In this document: positions 50,426 to 58,996 of the stretch, piece after piece | Layout: each line of letters starts with the position of its first letter | Position numbering within the stretch: the stretch's first letter is position 1 | NCBI RefSeq assembly: GCF_018130385.1 | Contig: NZ_JAFCLU010000017.1 | Location: forward strand, 62,001 to 126,000 | From: Bradyrhizobium sp. AUGA SZCCT0283 | Lineage (GTDB): Bacteria > Pseudomonadota > Alphaproteobacteria > Rhizobiales > Xanthobacteraceae | DNA length: 64,000 nt | Direction: 5' to 3' | Program-made: the position numbers and the translations under genes | Notes under the pieces: model-generated | What the model saw: only the letters and a program-made list of their open reading frames with translations | What the model was told of the DNA's origin: nothing | Database searches by the model: none

Positions 50426-51142
50426 TCAATCACCGCCCATCATGCTCTCGAGCTTCTCCGCCGCATAATTCTCGCCGATCGACAACGCGCAAATCCGCGA
50501 GAGCTGCACGTAGGAAAGCCCGGTCTCCTCGGCCCATGCGTTGAACTGCGCCTGCACCTTGGCGAGATCGCGCTTGGAGGTGACGGTCTCGGCGATGTCG
50601 AGCCCGGCATCGCGCAGGCACAGCACGACGTCCCTGGAGGTGACGAAGCCATCCCAGCCGAGGAAGCGCAGCATCATCTGCCCGGTATTGCCGCCGAGCC
50701 GGCTGCCGCGCTTGGCCAGCAGTTCGAGCAGCCCGGCCTCGTCGGATGAGGGCCAGTTCGCGAGGAATTTGCCGAAGCTGCCATGCTCCCTGGCGATGTC
50801 CCTCACGAAGCTGGCATTGGCGCGGACCGACATGATCTTGGCGCCGTTGCGGACGATGCGCGCGTCCTTCATCAGGTCGTCCCAGAACTCGTCCGGCTTC
50901 AGTGACAGCGGCCCGGGCTTGAAGCCGAGAAATGCCTTCTCGAAGCCTGCCCATTTGCTCTCGATCACGCTCCAGGCAAACCCCGCCGAGAACACCCGCC
51001 TGGTCATTTCGGCGAGAATCCGGTCGTCGCCGAGTTTGGCGAGCGCTTTCGGGTCGGGCTTGGCCGGCAGCAGCCTGGCGAGCGCCTTGGGACCGCCCTT
51101 GCGCTTCTCGGCCCGGGCGCGAATGGTCTTGAACGCGGTCAC
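50426..51142 (-). CDS. DNA-3-methyladenine glycosylase I (Tag-like)
   Basis: This is a 238-residue protein in the Tag/HhH-GPD superfamily, removing alkylated bases from DNA. It shows RILAEMTRRVFSAGFAWSVIESKWAGFEKAFLGF, then the helix-hairpin-helix region (NGAKIMSVRANASFVRDIAREHGSF, GSRLGGNTGQMMLRFLGWDGFV) and the SRDVVLCLRDAGL segment. Some zinc-binding residues of E. coli Tag are not obvious, so it belongs to the shorter branch of the family. It is transcribed alone. Confidence 0.78.
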   Translation of the reverse strand: MTAFKTIRARAEKRKGGPKALARLLPAKPDPKALAKLGDDRILAEMTRRVFSAGFAWSVIESKWAGFEKAFLGFKPGPLSLKPDEFWDDLMKDARIVRNGAKIMSVRANASFVRDIAREHGSFGKFLANWPSSDEAGLLELLAKRGSRLGGNTGQMMLRFLGWDGFVTSRDVVLCLRDAGLDIAETVTSKRDLAKVQAQFNAWAEETGLSYVQLSRICALSIGENYAAEKLESMMGGD

Positions 51143-51460
51143 GGTTTACGGCCCCCTTGAACGACGGCTGATTGTGAAAACAGGCGTAAAACGCCTCAAA
51201 ACCGCAGTGTAGCCGATCATTCCCTGATTCCCAGCGTCGCTGCATGCCGCGTGAAAGGTTAACCGTCGCAGAAGTGATCGGCTGACCTGCAAAGAATGGA
51301 TGGCGTATTGGCCCGTTTTCGCCTAAAGCACCCGCAACCTCAGTGAAATCGGTCAGGCCGTACGGCTGCGCTTCGTGAACGCGCAGCTTCGAGCCATTTC
51401 GGTTCGGGGCAGTATTCAACATTTTCCGGCTGATAGAGCCAACCTGGGGTCTGACATCTC
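51143..51460. other. Intergenic region without a supported gene
   Basis: It separates the divergent glycosylase and helicase genes. It likely holds both promoters, but I cannot identify clear boxes. Confidence 0.35.
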
Positions 51461-53353
51461 GTGACATTATTGCCCACCCATCCGCCGCTCGCCCGAGCTT
51501 TGGCGGAACGCAACTTCGATCGGCTAACACAGGTCCAGACCGCCGTCCTGGCCGACGATGCGGCCGGCCGCGACCTGCTGGTTTCGGCGCAGACCGGTTC
51601 GGGCAAAACGGTCGCCTATGGTCTGGCGCTTGCGAGCAACCTGCTGGATGGAGCCGAGCGGTTCGAGCGGGCCGCCGCCCCCTTGGCGCTGATCGTCGCG
51701 CCAACGCGCGAACTGGCGCTTCAGGTGCACCGCGAACTTGCCTGGCTCTATCAATATGCCGAAGCACGCGTGGTTTCCTGCGTCGGCGGCATGGATCCGC
51801 GCCGCGAGCAGCGTGAACTCGCCGCGGGCGCCCACATCGTGGTCGGCACGCCCGGGCGGCTCTGCGACCATTTGCGGCGCGGCCGGCTCGATGTTTCGGA
51901 ACTGAAGGCGATCGTGCTCGACGAGGCCGACGAGATGCTCGATCTCGGTTTTCGCGAGGACATGGAATTCATCCTTGAGGCCACGCCGGACGAACGCCGC
52001 ACGCTGCTGTTTTCGGCGACATTGCCGCGCGGCATCGTGGCGCTGGCGAAGGAATATCAGCAAGCTGCCTTTCGTGTCGAAGTTGCGGGCGACGAGGGCG
52101 GCCATGCCGACATCGAGTACCGCGCGATCCGGATCGCGGCCGGCGATGTCGAGCACGCCGTCGTCAACATTTTGCGATTCTACGAATCGCCGAGCGCGCT
52201 GGTGTTTTGCAACACGCGGGAAGCCGTCCGGCATTTGCAGGCGACGCTGCTGGAGCGCGGCTTCTCCGTGGTCGCGCTGTCGGGCGAACTGACCCAGAAC
52301 GAGCGAACCCAGGCACTGCAGGCGTTGCGGGATGGCCGCGCCCGCGTCTGCGTCGCGACCGACGTCGCCGCGCGCGGCATCGATCTGCCGAACCTCGACC
52401 TCGTCATTCACGCCGACATTCCGAATGATCCGGAAGTCATGCAGCATCGCTCCGGCCGTACCGGCCGCGCGGGCCGCAAGGGCGTCAGCATCATTTTGGT
52501 GCCGCCGGCGCGCAGGCGGCGCGCCGAGGTACTGCTGAACCTGGCCGGCATCGATACGGTTTGGGGCACTGCGCCCCAGCCGGATGAAATTCGCAAGCTC
52601 GATCAGGAGCGCATGCTGAAAGATGCGCTGTTTTCGGAAGAGACGACGCCTGAGGATCTGGCGTTGGCACAGGCCTTGCTCGCCGAGCGGTCGGCGGAGG
52701 ACATCGCCGCGGCGCTGGCGCGGCTTTATCGCGCGCGATTGCCTTCGCCCGAGGATATCATCGATCCCGGGCAGGGCAGTGGCCGGTCCCGCGAGGATCG
52801 CGGCCGGGAAAGGGAAGGCCGTCCGCCGCGCGGCGAGGATCGCAGCGCCGCGCCGCGATCGAAGAAGGGAAAATCATCGCCGCGTCACGCCATGGGCGAA
52901 GGCAGCGTCTGGTTCAGCGCCTCCATCGGCAGCCGGAAGAATGCGGAAGCGCGCTGGCTGTTGCCGATGATCTGCCGCCGCGGCGGCATCGACAAGTCTG
53001 ACATCGGTGCCATCCGCATCATGGACACCACCTCCGAATTCGAGATTTCCGCCCGTGCCGCGGAATCCTTTGCCATCAAGATCCGGCGTCCCGACAAGGA
53101 AGACAACATCCGGATCGAGGCGCTCGCAGGTCCCTCGCCGCGCGAGGAGGTTCGTGAACAGGCGTGGACACCGAAGCCGCACGGAAAAAACCCAAAGACC
53201 TCCGACAAGCCGATGTTTGACAAGAAACCGCGTTACGATACCAAAAGGCGGGATCGAGGCGAGCAGGCGCACGCGGGAAAGCCGCGGCATGAAAATGCAG
53301 CATCTGCGAAGCCCGCATTCGGAAAGAAGAAAAAGAAGAAGTTTCGTGGCTGA
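51461..53353 (+). CDS. DEAD-box RNA helicase (DbpA/DeaD type)
   Basis: This 630-residue helicase has all core motifs: Q-motif (NFDRLTQVQ), motif I AQTGSGKT, Ia PTRELALQ, II DEAD (IVLDEADEMLDLG), III SAT, IV LVFCNTREA, V DVAARGID, VI HRSGRTGRAGRKG. An Arg/Gly-rich linker follows, then a DbpA-type RNA-binding domain (GEGSVWFSASIGSRKNAEARWLLPMICRRGGID). It ends in a Lys-rich tail (FGKKKKKKFRG). The start is a GTG. It remodels rRNA or mRNA structure, perhaps in ribosome assembly or at low temperature. Confidence 0.93.
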   Translation: MTLLPTHPPLARALAERNFDRLTQVQTAVLADDAAGRDLLVSAQTGSGKTVAYGLALASNLLDGAERFERAAAPLALIVAPTRELALQVHRELAWLYQYAEARVVSCVGGMDPRREQRELAAGAHIVVGTPGRLCDHLRRGRLDVSELKAIVLDEADEMLDLGFREDMEFILEATPDERRTLLFSATLPRGIVALAKEYQQAAFRVEVAGDEGGHADIEYRAIRIAAGDVEHAVVNILRFYESPSALVFCNTREAVRHLQATLLERGFSVVALSGELTQNERTQALQALRDGRARVCVATDVAARGIDLPNLDLVIHADIPNDPEVMQHRSGRTGRAGRKGVSIILVPPARRRRAEVLLNLAGIDTVWGTAPQPDEIRKLDQERMLKDALFSEETTPEDLALAQALLAERSAEDIAAALARLYRARLPSPEDIIDPGQGSGRSREDRGREREGRPPRGEDRSAAPRSKKGKSSPRHAMGEGSVWFSASIGSRKNAEARWLLPMICRRGGIDKSDIGAIRIMDTTSEFEISARAAESFAIKIRRPDKEDNIRIEALAGPSPREEVREQAWTPKPHGKNPKTSDKPMFDKKPRYDTKRRDRGEQAHAGKPRHENAASAKPAFGKKKKKKFRG

Positions 53354-53412
53354 TCGGTGCGACCATCGCTGATAGCGCGGGCGCTCACCTGCCACGCAGA
53401 TGAGGAGCTATC

Positions 53413-53703
53413 ATGAGCGTCTACATCATCGCCCAACTGAAGTTCACCCGCCGCGAACTCTACGACCGCTATCAGTCGCGCTTCATGGGTGTGTTCAGCA
53501 AATTCAAGGGCAAGCTGCTGGTGGCGGACGCGCACCCGGTCGTGCTGGAAGGCGAATGGCTGCGCGACAAGGTCGTGATCATGGAATTCCCGGATGAAGC
53601 CGCGGCGAAGGAATTTCAGAATTCTCCCGAATATCAGGAGATATCGGTGGATCGGAAAGCGGGCGCCGACGCCATTGTGCTCACCGTCCGCGGGCTGAGC
53701 TGA
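53413..53703 (+). CDS. DUF1330-family protein
   Basis: This 96-residue ferredoxin-like protein shows the DUF1330 pattern: MSVYIIAQLKFTRRELYDRY, GKLLVADAHPVVLEGEWLRDKVVIMEFPDEAAAKEFQNSPEYQEI. A TGAGGAG ribosome binding site lies six bases before the ATG. The family is widespread, and a dimeric alpha/beta barrel is expected. The biochemical role is unknown. Confidence 0.85.
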   Translation: MSVYIIAQLKFTRRELYDRYQSRFMGVFSKFKGKLLVADAHPVVLEGEWLRDKVVIMEFPDEAAAKEFQNSPEYQEISVDRKAGADAIVLTVRGLS

Positions 53704-53938
53704 GCGCAACGCGCTGCCTCGTGGTCTTGAAAATGGCCAGGGGCGGTGGTCGTCAGCCATCCTGCATTTGAATGACATAAGCGCGTCTCGCCTCAAGCGC
53801 GTGTCAAGGGTTTATCAAGCTTCCTCACGTCCATTTGTCTCGCGCGACGAAGCTCCTGTGAACTATCTCACAGCCCTTCGTCGCGTTCGCTGACATTTTG
53901 CCCGCGCGAACCACACACCAGCACGCGGGGCATCAGCA

Positions 53939-54217
53939 ATGCGTACTTCCTCCGAAGGCGAGCCCAGGCCGCGCACGAAGCGCAGGGGATTTTTTACGCG
54001 CCTGCTTGAAGCGCTTCACCGTTCGCGGCGCCGCGACGCGATACGGGTACTGCGCCGTTACCGTCATTTGATTGCCGGGCAGGCGCAGATTCGTCCCGCG
54101 AGGCATGTTCCGGAATCCGGACAAGCCGAAAAGAGCAGCCGAAATGCCCACGGAAATGATACGCTTGCCTGCGCCATCCGCCGAGCGCGCCAGAATGCCA
54201 GGAATGAATTCGCATGA
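53939..54217 (+). CDS. Small basic hypothetical protein
   Basis: This 92-residue product has a basic N-terminal half (FFTRLLEALHRSRRRDAIRVLRRYRHLIA) of a type I have seen in short rhizobial proteins (a helix with RRR and a closing RHL). The second half looks less coding, and it overlaps the next gene. It may be a truncated or frameshifted gene. Confidence 0.45.
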   Translation: MRTSSEGEPRPRTKRRGFFTRLLEALHRSRRRDAIRVLRRYRHLIAGQAQIRPARHVPESGQAEKSSRNAHGNDTLACAIRRARQNARNEFA

Positions 54218-54398
54218 CGTAACGCCGCTCAGCATCACTGCGCTTGCCATCATCGCCATCCTCGTACTGGTCCTCCATGTCGCAGGCGGCGACCTGCTCG
54301 CTCGTTCGCAGGCGCATGCGTCGGTTGCTGCGCCGGACGATGAAGCGAAGTGTCCGGCGGACGCGAGGTCGCCGGCACCGTCGCTGCCGTTTGACTAA
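54144..54398 (+). CDS. Small single-pass membrane protein, hypothetical
   Basis: This is an 84-residue product from the ATG at 54144. A membrane segment (ITALAIIAILVLVLHVAGGDLL) is followed by an Ala/Pro-rich tail. The upstream frame is non-coding. It overlaps the end of the gene at 53939. Function is unknown. Confidence 0.45.
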   Translation: MPTEMIRLPAPSAERARMPGMNSHDVTPLSITALAIIAILVLVLHVAGGDLLARSQAHASVAAPDDEAKCPADARSPAPSLPFD

Positions 54399-54596
54399 CC
54401 GACTTACGAGGGGGCTGGACAGTCTGCCGGCGCTGTTTGCAGGTTCCATGCTCGGCATTGTTGCATTCCGGAACATCGGCGAGGTCGGGTTTCGAAGAAC
54501 GATTCTTGTGCTATTGGTGATCTCAGACGCCTCGCTTGGCCTGATTCTGGCGGGCCGAGCTTCGGGGCCGCGACATCCATTTGGCCAAAGAGAATC

Positions 54597-55853
54597 ATGA
54601 CCGCACATCAGCGCAACGTTTCCGCCTCGATCGATCCCGTGAAACTCGACCGCCTCGCCGAAGTCGCCGTGAAGGTTGGCTTGCGGCTGCAGCCGGGACA
54701 GGACCTGCTGCTGACCGCGCCCTCGGTCGCGCTGCCGCTGGTACGCCGGATTGCCGAACATGCCTACAAGGCCGGCGCGGGTATCGTGACCCCGTTCCTG
54801 TCGGATGAGGAGATCACGCTGGCGCGCTATCGCTACGGCCACAACGACAGTTTTGATCGCGCCGCCGGCTGGCTCTATGAGGGCATGGCGAAGGCGTTCA
54901 CCGCCAACACCGCGCGTCTGGCCATCGTCGGCGACAACCCGATGTTGCTGTCGGGCGAGGATCCGGTGAAGGTGGCGCGCGCCAGCAAGGCCAATTCGAT
55001 CGCCTATCAGCCGGCGCTGGAGAAGATCGTCAATTTCGAAACCAACTGGAACATCATCGCCTATCCGAGTCCGTCCTGGGCGAAGCAGGTCTTCCCCGAT
55101 GTTCCGGAGGACGTCGCGGTAGCAAAACTGGCGGACGCGATTTTTGCGGCGTCGCGCGTCGATCAGGACGGCGCCGTCGCGGCCTGGGAAAAGCACAACG
55201 CGGTGCTGCGCGAGCGGACCGACTGGCTGAATGGCCAGCGTTTTCACGCGCTGAAATATTCCGGCCCCGGCACCGACCTGACGATCGGGCTTGCCGACGG
55301 CCATGAATGGGAAGGCGGCGCGTCGACCGCCAGGAACGGCATCACCTGCAACGCCAACATCCCGACCGAGGAAGTTTTCACGACGCCGCATTGCCGGCGT
55401 GTCAGCGGCCATGTCGTCAGCTCAAAACCGCTGTCCTATCAGGGCACCCTGATCGACAACATCGCGGTGCGGTTCGAGGAAGGCCGCATCGTCGAGGCAA
55501 AAGCCTCGCGCGGCGAGGAGGTCTTGAAGAAAGTGCTCGACACCGATGAAGGCGCGGCCCGTCTCGGCGAAGTGGCGCTGGTGCCGCATTCCTCGCCGAT
55601 CTCCAAAAGCGGGCTGTTGTTCTTCAACACCCTGTTCGACGAGAACGCCGCCTCGCATATCGCGCTCGGCCAATGCTACTCGAAATGTTTCGTCGGCGGC
55701 GACAAGCTGACCCCGGAGCAGATCGCGGCGCAAGGCGGCAACAAGAGCATCATTCACATCGACTGGATGATCGGATCAAGCGAGACAGATATCGACGGCA
55801 TTCACGCCGACGGAAGCCGCGTGCCGGTATTCCGCAAGGGCGAGTGGGCGTGA
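54597..55853 (+). CDS. M29-family aminopeptidase
   Basis: This 418-residue metallopeptidase removes N-terminal residues from peptides. It shows VGLRLQPGQDLLLTAPSVAL, the metal ligands Glu in NIPTEEVFTTPH, Glu in GEVALVPHSSPI, His in ASHIALGQCY and His/Asp in IIHIDWMIGS, and the SYQGTLIDNIAVRFEEGRIVEAKA segment. The length is normal. It is a cytoplasmic dimer in known family members. The ATG at 54597 follows AAAGAGAATC. It is transcribed alone. Confidence 0.9.
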   Translation: MTAHQRNVSASIDPVKLDRLAEVAVKVGLRLQPGQDLLLTAPSVALPLVRRIAEHAYKAGAGIVTPFLSDEEITLARYRYGHNDSFDRAAGWLYEGMAKAFTANTARLAIVGDNPMLLSGEDPVKVARASKANSIAYQPALEKIVNFETNWNIIAYPSPSWAKQVFPDVPEDVAVAKLADAIFAASRVDQDGAVAAWEKHNAVLRERTDWLNGQRFHALKYSGPGTDLTIGLADGHEWEGGASTARNGITCNANIPTEEVFTTPHCRRVSGHVVSSKPLSYQGTLIDNIAVRFEEGRIVEAKASRGEEVLKKVLDTDEGAARLGEVALVPHSSPISKSGLLFFNTLFDENAASHIALGQCYSKCFVGGDKLTPEQIAAQGGNKSIIHIDWMIGSSETDIDGIHADGSRVPVFRKGEWA

Positions 55854-55877
55854 GGCGATCTGTCGCGCCGGCCGACG

Positions 55878-56927
55878 TCAATCGAACGTCAGCTTGTAAA
55901 ACCCGGTCGCCGTCCCGGAGAACAGCGCCGTCTTCTCCGCTTCGCTATATTGCGCGGCCAGCCGCTTGAAGGCGTTGAAGATCACCTGATAGCTGCACTG
56001 GCCTTTATCCGGCGGGAAGTTGCTCTCGAACATGCATCGGTTGGCGCCGAAGGCCTCGATGCAGGTTTCGATGTAGGGACGCCATGCGGCCGCGGCTTGT
56101 TCGGAAGACGGCGGTTTCGGCCGCAGATGAAAATCGTAGCCGAGCAGGCACATCGCGAGTCCGCCGAGCTTGACGACGACGTTTTCACATTTGGCGATTT
56201 CCTGGATCGAGGCTTTCCACACCGGGAAGATTTCCTCGCGCCGGCCGGCATAGCTGCCGATGCCGATCGGCCCGCCGCAATGATCGAGCACGATTTTGGT
56301 GTCGGGAAAGGCGCGGGCGAGATCGGTGAGTTCGCCGATCTGCGGATGAAACAGCCAGGCGTCGAAGCTCAAGCCCAATGGCGCGAGGCAGGCAAAGCCC
56401 GTGCGGAAGGTGTTGTCGAGCAGCAGTCCTTTCGGCCGTGTCGCATACATGCCGGCCACGTTGGGATCGGCATCCCACGCCGACGAGTGCCGAATGCCGC
56501 GGAAGCGGCCGTTGCCGGCAACGATCTCCGCCTCCAGCACGGCCTTCGCACCGTCGCCGAGCAGCAGATTGACGTGGCTGACGATGCCGGCGCAGATCGC
56601 GGCCTTGCCATAGCCGCCGCTTGCTGCCATCGCCGCCACGCCATTGGCAAACTCGACCTCGCCGACGGGCCGGAACGCCTCAGGGCCGTGCGCGCGGTAC
56701 ATCGAGCGGCAGTCGACATAGACTGTCGCGATGATGTTGTGGCCGGAGGCGATGTCGGCCGCCATCTCCTCGATCATGTAGCGCAAGCCGCCGCGGTTCC
56801 AGAGATGGTGATGCGGATCGACGATCGGGCGGGCGGGATCGATGATCTCCTCGGTGTGTTGCGCGAGCCAGTCCTCGCGCGGATCGGTGTAGAGCCCGCT
56901 CTTCGAGGCGGGTGCAGTGCTGGCCAT
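55878..56927 (-). CDS. Amidohydrolase-2 family protein
   Basis: This 349-residue protein has the TIM-barrel amidohydrolase pattern: PIVDPHHHLW (metal-binding His pair), a mid-domain His (IVLDHCGGPIG) and the Asp region near MFESNFPPDKGQCSY. Family members hydrolyse lactones or decarboxylate small ring compounds. The start at 56927 (MASTAPASKSGLYTDPREDW) is preferred. The longer open frame from 56993 begins in repeat copy 3, where it reads MDCFAALAMTK, which is repeat-derived sequence and not protein. Confidence 0.85.
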   Translation of the reverse strand: MASTAPASKSGLYTDPREDWLAQHTEEIIDPARPIVDPHHHLWNRGGLRYMIEEMAADIASGHNIIATVYVDCRSMYRAHGPEAFRPVGEVEFANGVAAMAASGGYGKAAICAGIVSHVNLLLGDGAKAVLEAEIVAGNGRFRGIRHSSAWDADPNVAGMYATRPKGLLLDNTFRTGFACLAPLGLSFDAWLFHPQIGELTDLARAFPDTKIVLDHCGGPIGIGSYAGRREEIFPVWKASIQEIAKCENVVVKLGGLAMCLLGYDFHLRPKPPSSEQAAAAWRPYIETCIEAFGANRCMFESNFPPDKGQCSYQVIFNAFKRLAAQYSEAEKTALFSGTATGFYKLTFD

Positions 56928-56963
56928 GAGTTTCGCTCCCCTAGTGTTGTTGATTTTTGTTTT

Positions 56964-57042
56964 CGTCATTGCGAGCGCAGCGAAGCAATCCATCTCTCGG
57001 CTCGCTGAACTATGGATTGCTTCGCTGCGCTCACAATGACGG
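56964..57042. repeat. Palindromic interspersed repeat, copy 3
   Basis: The left arm starts CGTCATTGCGAGCGCAGCGAAGC, and the right arm GCTTCGCTGCGCTCACAATGAC mirrors it with one change. It lies just upstream of the amidohydrolase start. Confidence 0.82.
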
Positions 57043-57065
57043 CGGCAGGCATTTGCGCACCGGGC

Positions 57066-57896
57066 TCACACCCCATCCAGGATTATCACCGTCGGTGTTC
57101 CCGGCAGTGTGTCTCGCGAAATCTTCAGCGTCCGCTCCGTCCGCTGATCGACGACGAACTGCTGGCCGATCAGGCGCATGAATTCATCGAGCGGGGTGGC
57201 GAAGCGGTGCATCGGCAGCACCACGGAAGAGCGTAGCCGCCTGGTGATCTCGGAGATGCCGTCGAGCGACATCGTATAGGTGCCGTCGATCGGCACCATC
57301 ACGATGTCGAGCCGGCCGATCGCCGCGAAATGCGTGTCGTCGAGCTTGTGATGGAGATGGCCGAGATGACCGATGCAGAGGCCGGCGACCTCGAAGATGA
57401 AGATCGAGTTGCCATCCTTGATCATCGCGCCGCTGGTGCCCTCGCCATAGTAGCGGCGGATGTCGGTGGGCACGTTGCGGATATAGACGTCGCCGACGCG
57501 CGTTGAGACATGCGCCGCCTGCCCGTTCTCGCCCCAGCCCTGCAGGACGTACGGAATTTTTGGATCGGGAAATAAAGTGTAGTGCGTCGAGTGCGCCCGG
57601 TTCATGGTGATGACATCGGGCAGCCGCCCGGTCCGGTAGGCGCCGTTGAAATCGGTCGCTATCCGCACGCCCTCGGGCGTGTCGATATAATAAGTGGAAT
57701 GCCCGACATAGGTAATGGCGACTTCCTGCGACTTGGCGGCTATGCGCCGGAAGCTGACCGGCACCGCGAGCGGCGGGGCGTTCGCCATCGCCAGGCATTC
57801 GCTGCGCAAGGGTTGCTGCTGGGCTGCCGCTGGGCCGATCAGCGAGCCGAGGAAGGCAAGGGCTGTGGCAAGGGATACGTTCAGCGATCGCATCAT
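57066..57896 (-). CDS. Exported metallo-beta-lactamase-fold hydrolase (UlaG-like)
   Basis: This is a 276-residue protein with a signal peptide (MMRSLNVSLATALAFLGSLIGPAAAQ). An MBL fold follows: VAITYVGHSTYYIDTPEGVRIATDF, MNRAHSTHYT (the HxHxDH loop appears as NRAHSTHYT), then GLCIGHLGHLHHKLDDTHFAAIGRLDIVMVPIDG and a closing VVLPMHRFATPLDEF. Several metal ligands differ from the classical motif, so catalysis is uncertain. It resembles L-ascorbate-6-phosphate lactonase-like proteins, but exported. It is divergent from the alpha/beta hydrolase pair. Confidence 0.75.
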   Translation of the reverse strand: MMRSLNVSLATALAFLGSLIGPAAAQQQPLRSECLAMANAPPLAVPVSFRRIAAKSQEVAITYVGHSTYYIDTPEGVRIATDFNGAYRTGRLPDVITMNRAHSTHYTLFPDPKIPYVLQGWGENGQAAHVSTRVGDVYIRNVPTDIRRYYGEGTSGAMIKDGNSIFIFEVAGLCIGHLGHLHHKLDDTHFAAIGRLDIVMVPIDGTYTMSLDGISEITRRLRSSVVLPMHRFATPLDEFMRLIGQQFVVDQRTERTLKISRDTLPGTPTVIILDGV

Positions 57897-58048
57897 GGCA
57901 TGACCCATCCGCGGCACAGGCCGCAGCCGATACTGTATCTTCGAATTCCGTGGACGTCATGATGGCATTCGCGCACGGCAGCGCGCCGGAATTGCTTCAT
58001 CGGGGACGGGCAAATGCCGTATTATAAAATTCACCCAGGGAGTTCGCC

Positions 58049-58993
58049 GTGACTGAAAAGACCGCCGCCTCGGCCCCGCATGCCCCGTCATCGAAACGGC
58101 TGGAGCCGTTGCGCCAGGTCGATGCCGGTGTCCTCAGCATCGCCTGTTATGAGGCGGGTCCCGCCGAGGGACCGGCCGTGATGCTCATGCACGGCTTCCC
58201 CTACGACATTCACAGCTATGTCGACGTCGCGCCGCAACTGGCGGCCCAGGGCTGCCGTGTCATCGTTCCCTATTTGCGCGGCTACGGCCCGACCCGGTTT
58301 CGCGATTCCGCGACGCCGCGCTCGGGCGAGCAGGCGGCCATGGGCGCCGACATGATGGCGCTGATGGACGTGCTTGGGATCAAGCGCGCGGTATTCGCGG
58401 GCTATGACTGGGGTGGCCGCGCGGCCTGCGTCGGCGCGGCGTTATGGCCGGAGCGCTGCATTGGCCTCGTCTGCGTGAATTCCTATCTGATCCAGGATAT
58501 TGCGAAGGCCATGACGCCGCTGCGCCCCGAGCGCGAGGTCGCGCTCTGGTACCAATATTACTTCCAGCTCGAACGCGGCCGCGCGGGACTGGCCGCCAAC
58601 CGGCGCGAGATCGCCAGGATATTGTGGACGCAATGGTCGCCGAACTGGCCGTTCGACGATGCCTGCTTTGAGCGGACTGCAATGGCCCATGACAATCCCG
58701 ATTACGTTGATGTGGTGATCCACAGCTATCGCCACCGTTTTGGCCTGGCCGACGGCGATCCGCACTATGCCGATATCCAGCGCAGGCTGGCGGCGCTGCC
58801 TCCCATCACCGTGCCCACGATCACATTGGACGGCGCCGGCGATGGCGTTGCGCCGGCAACCGATGGCACCGCCAGCGCGGCGAAATTCACTGGCCGCCGC
58901 GTTCACCGCGTGGTGCCGCGCGCCGGGCACAATCTGCCGCAGGAGGCGCCCGAGGCGTTTGCCGCGGCGGTGATGGAGCTGGTCAAGGCGTAA
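58049..58993 (+). CDS. Alpha/beta hydrolase (epoxide hydrolase/dehalogenase type)
   Basis: This 314-residue hydrolase has the oxyanion motif HGFPYD, the Asp nucleophile in GYDWGGRAACV, a mid cap domain (VALWYQYYFQLERGRAGLAANRREIARIL, IHSYRHRFGL), the acid in TLDGAGDGVAP and the His in RAGHNLPQEAPEAF. GxDWGG is the epoxide hydrolase/dehalogenase form. It starts from a GTG with GGGAG upstream and has no signal peptide. A close paralogue starts 3 bases after its stop. Confidence 0.85.
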   Translation: MTEKTAASAPHAPSSKRLEPLRQVDAGVLSIACYEAGPAEGPAVMLMHGFPYDIHSYVDVAPQLAAQGCRVIVPYLRGYGPTRFRDSATPRSGEQAAMGADMMALMDVLGIKRAVFAGYDWGGRAACVGAALWPERCIGLVCVNSYLIQDIAKAMTPLRPEREVALWYQYYFQLERGRAGLAANRREIARILWTQWSPNWPFDDACFERTAMAHDNPDYVDVVIHSYRHRFGLADGDPHYADIQRRLAALPPITVPTITLDGAGDGVAPATDGTASAAKFTGRRVHRVVPRAGHNLPQEAPEAFAAAVMELVKA

Positions 58994-58996
58994 GCA

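Noticed and set aside
56927..56993. Upstream start of the amidohydrolase at 56993
   Set aside because: The extra residues are encoded by the palindromic repeat at 56964-57042, so the start at 56927 is more likely.
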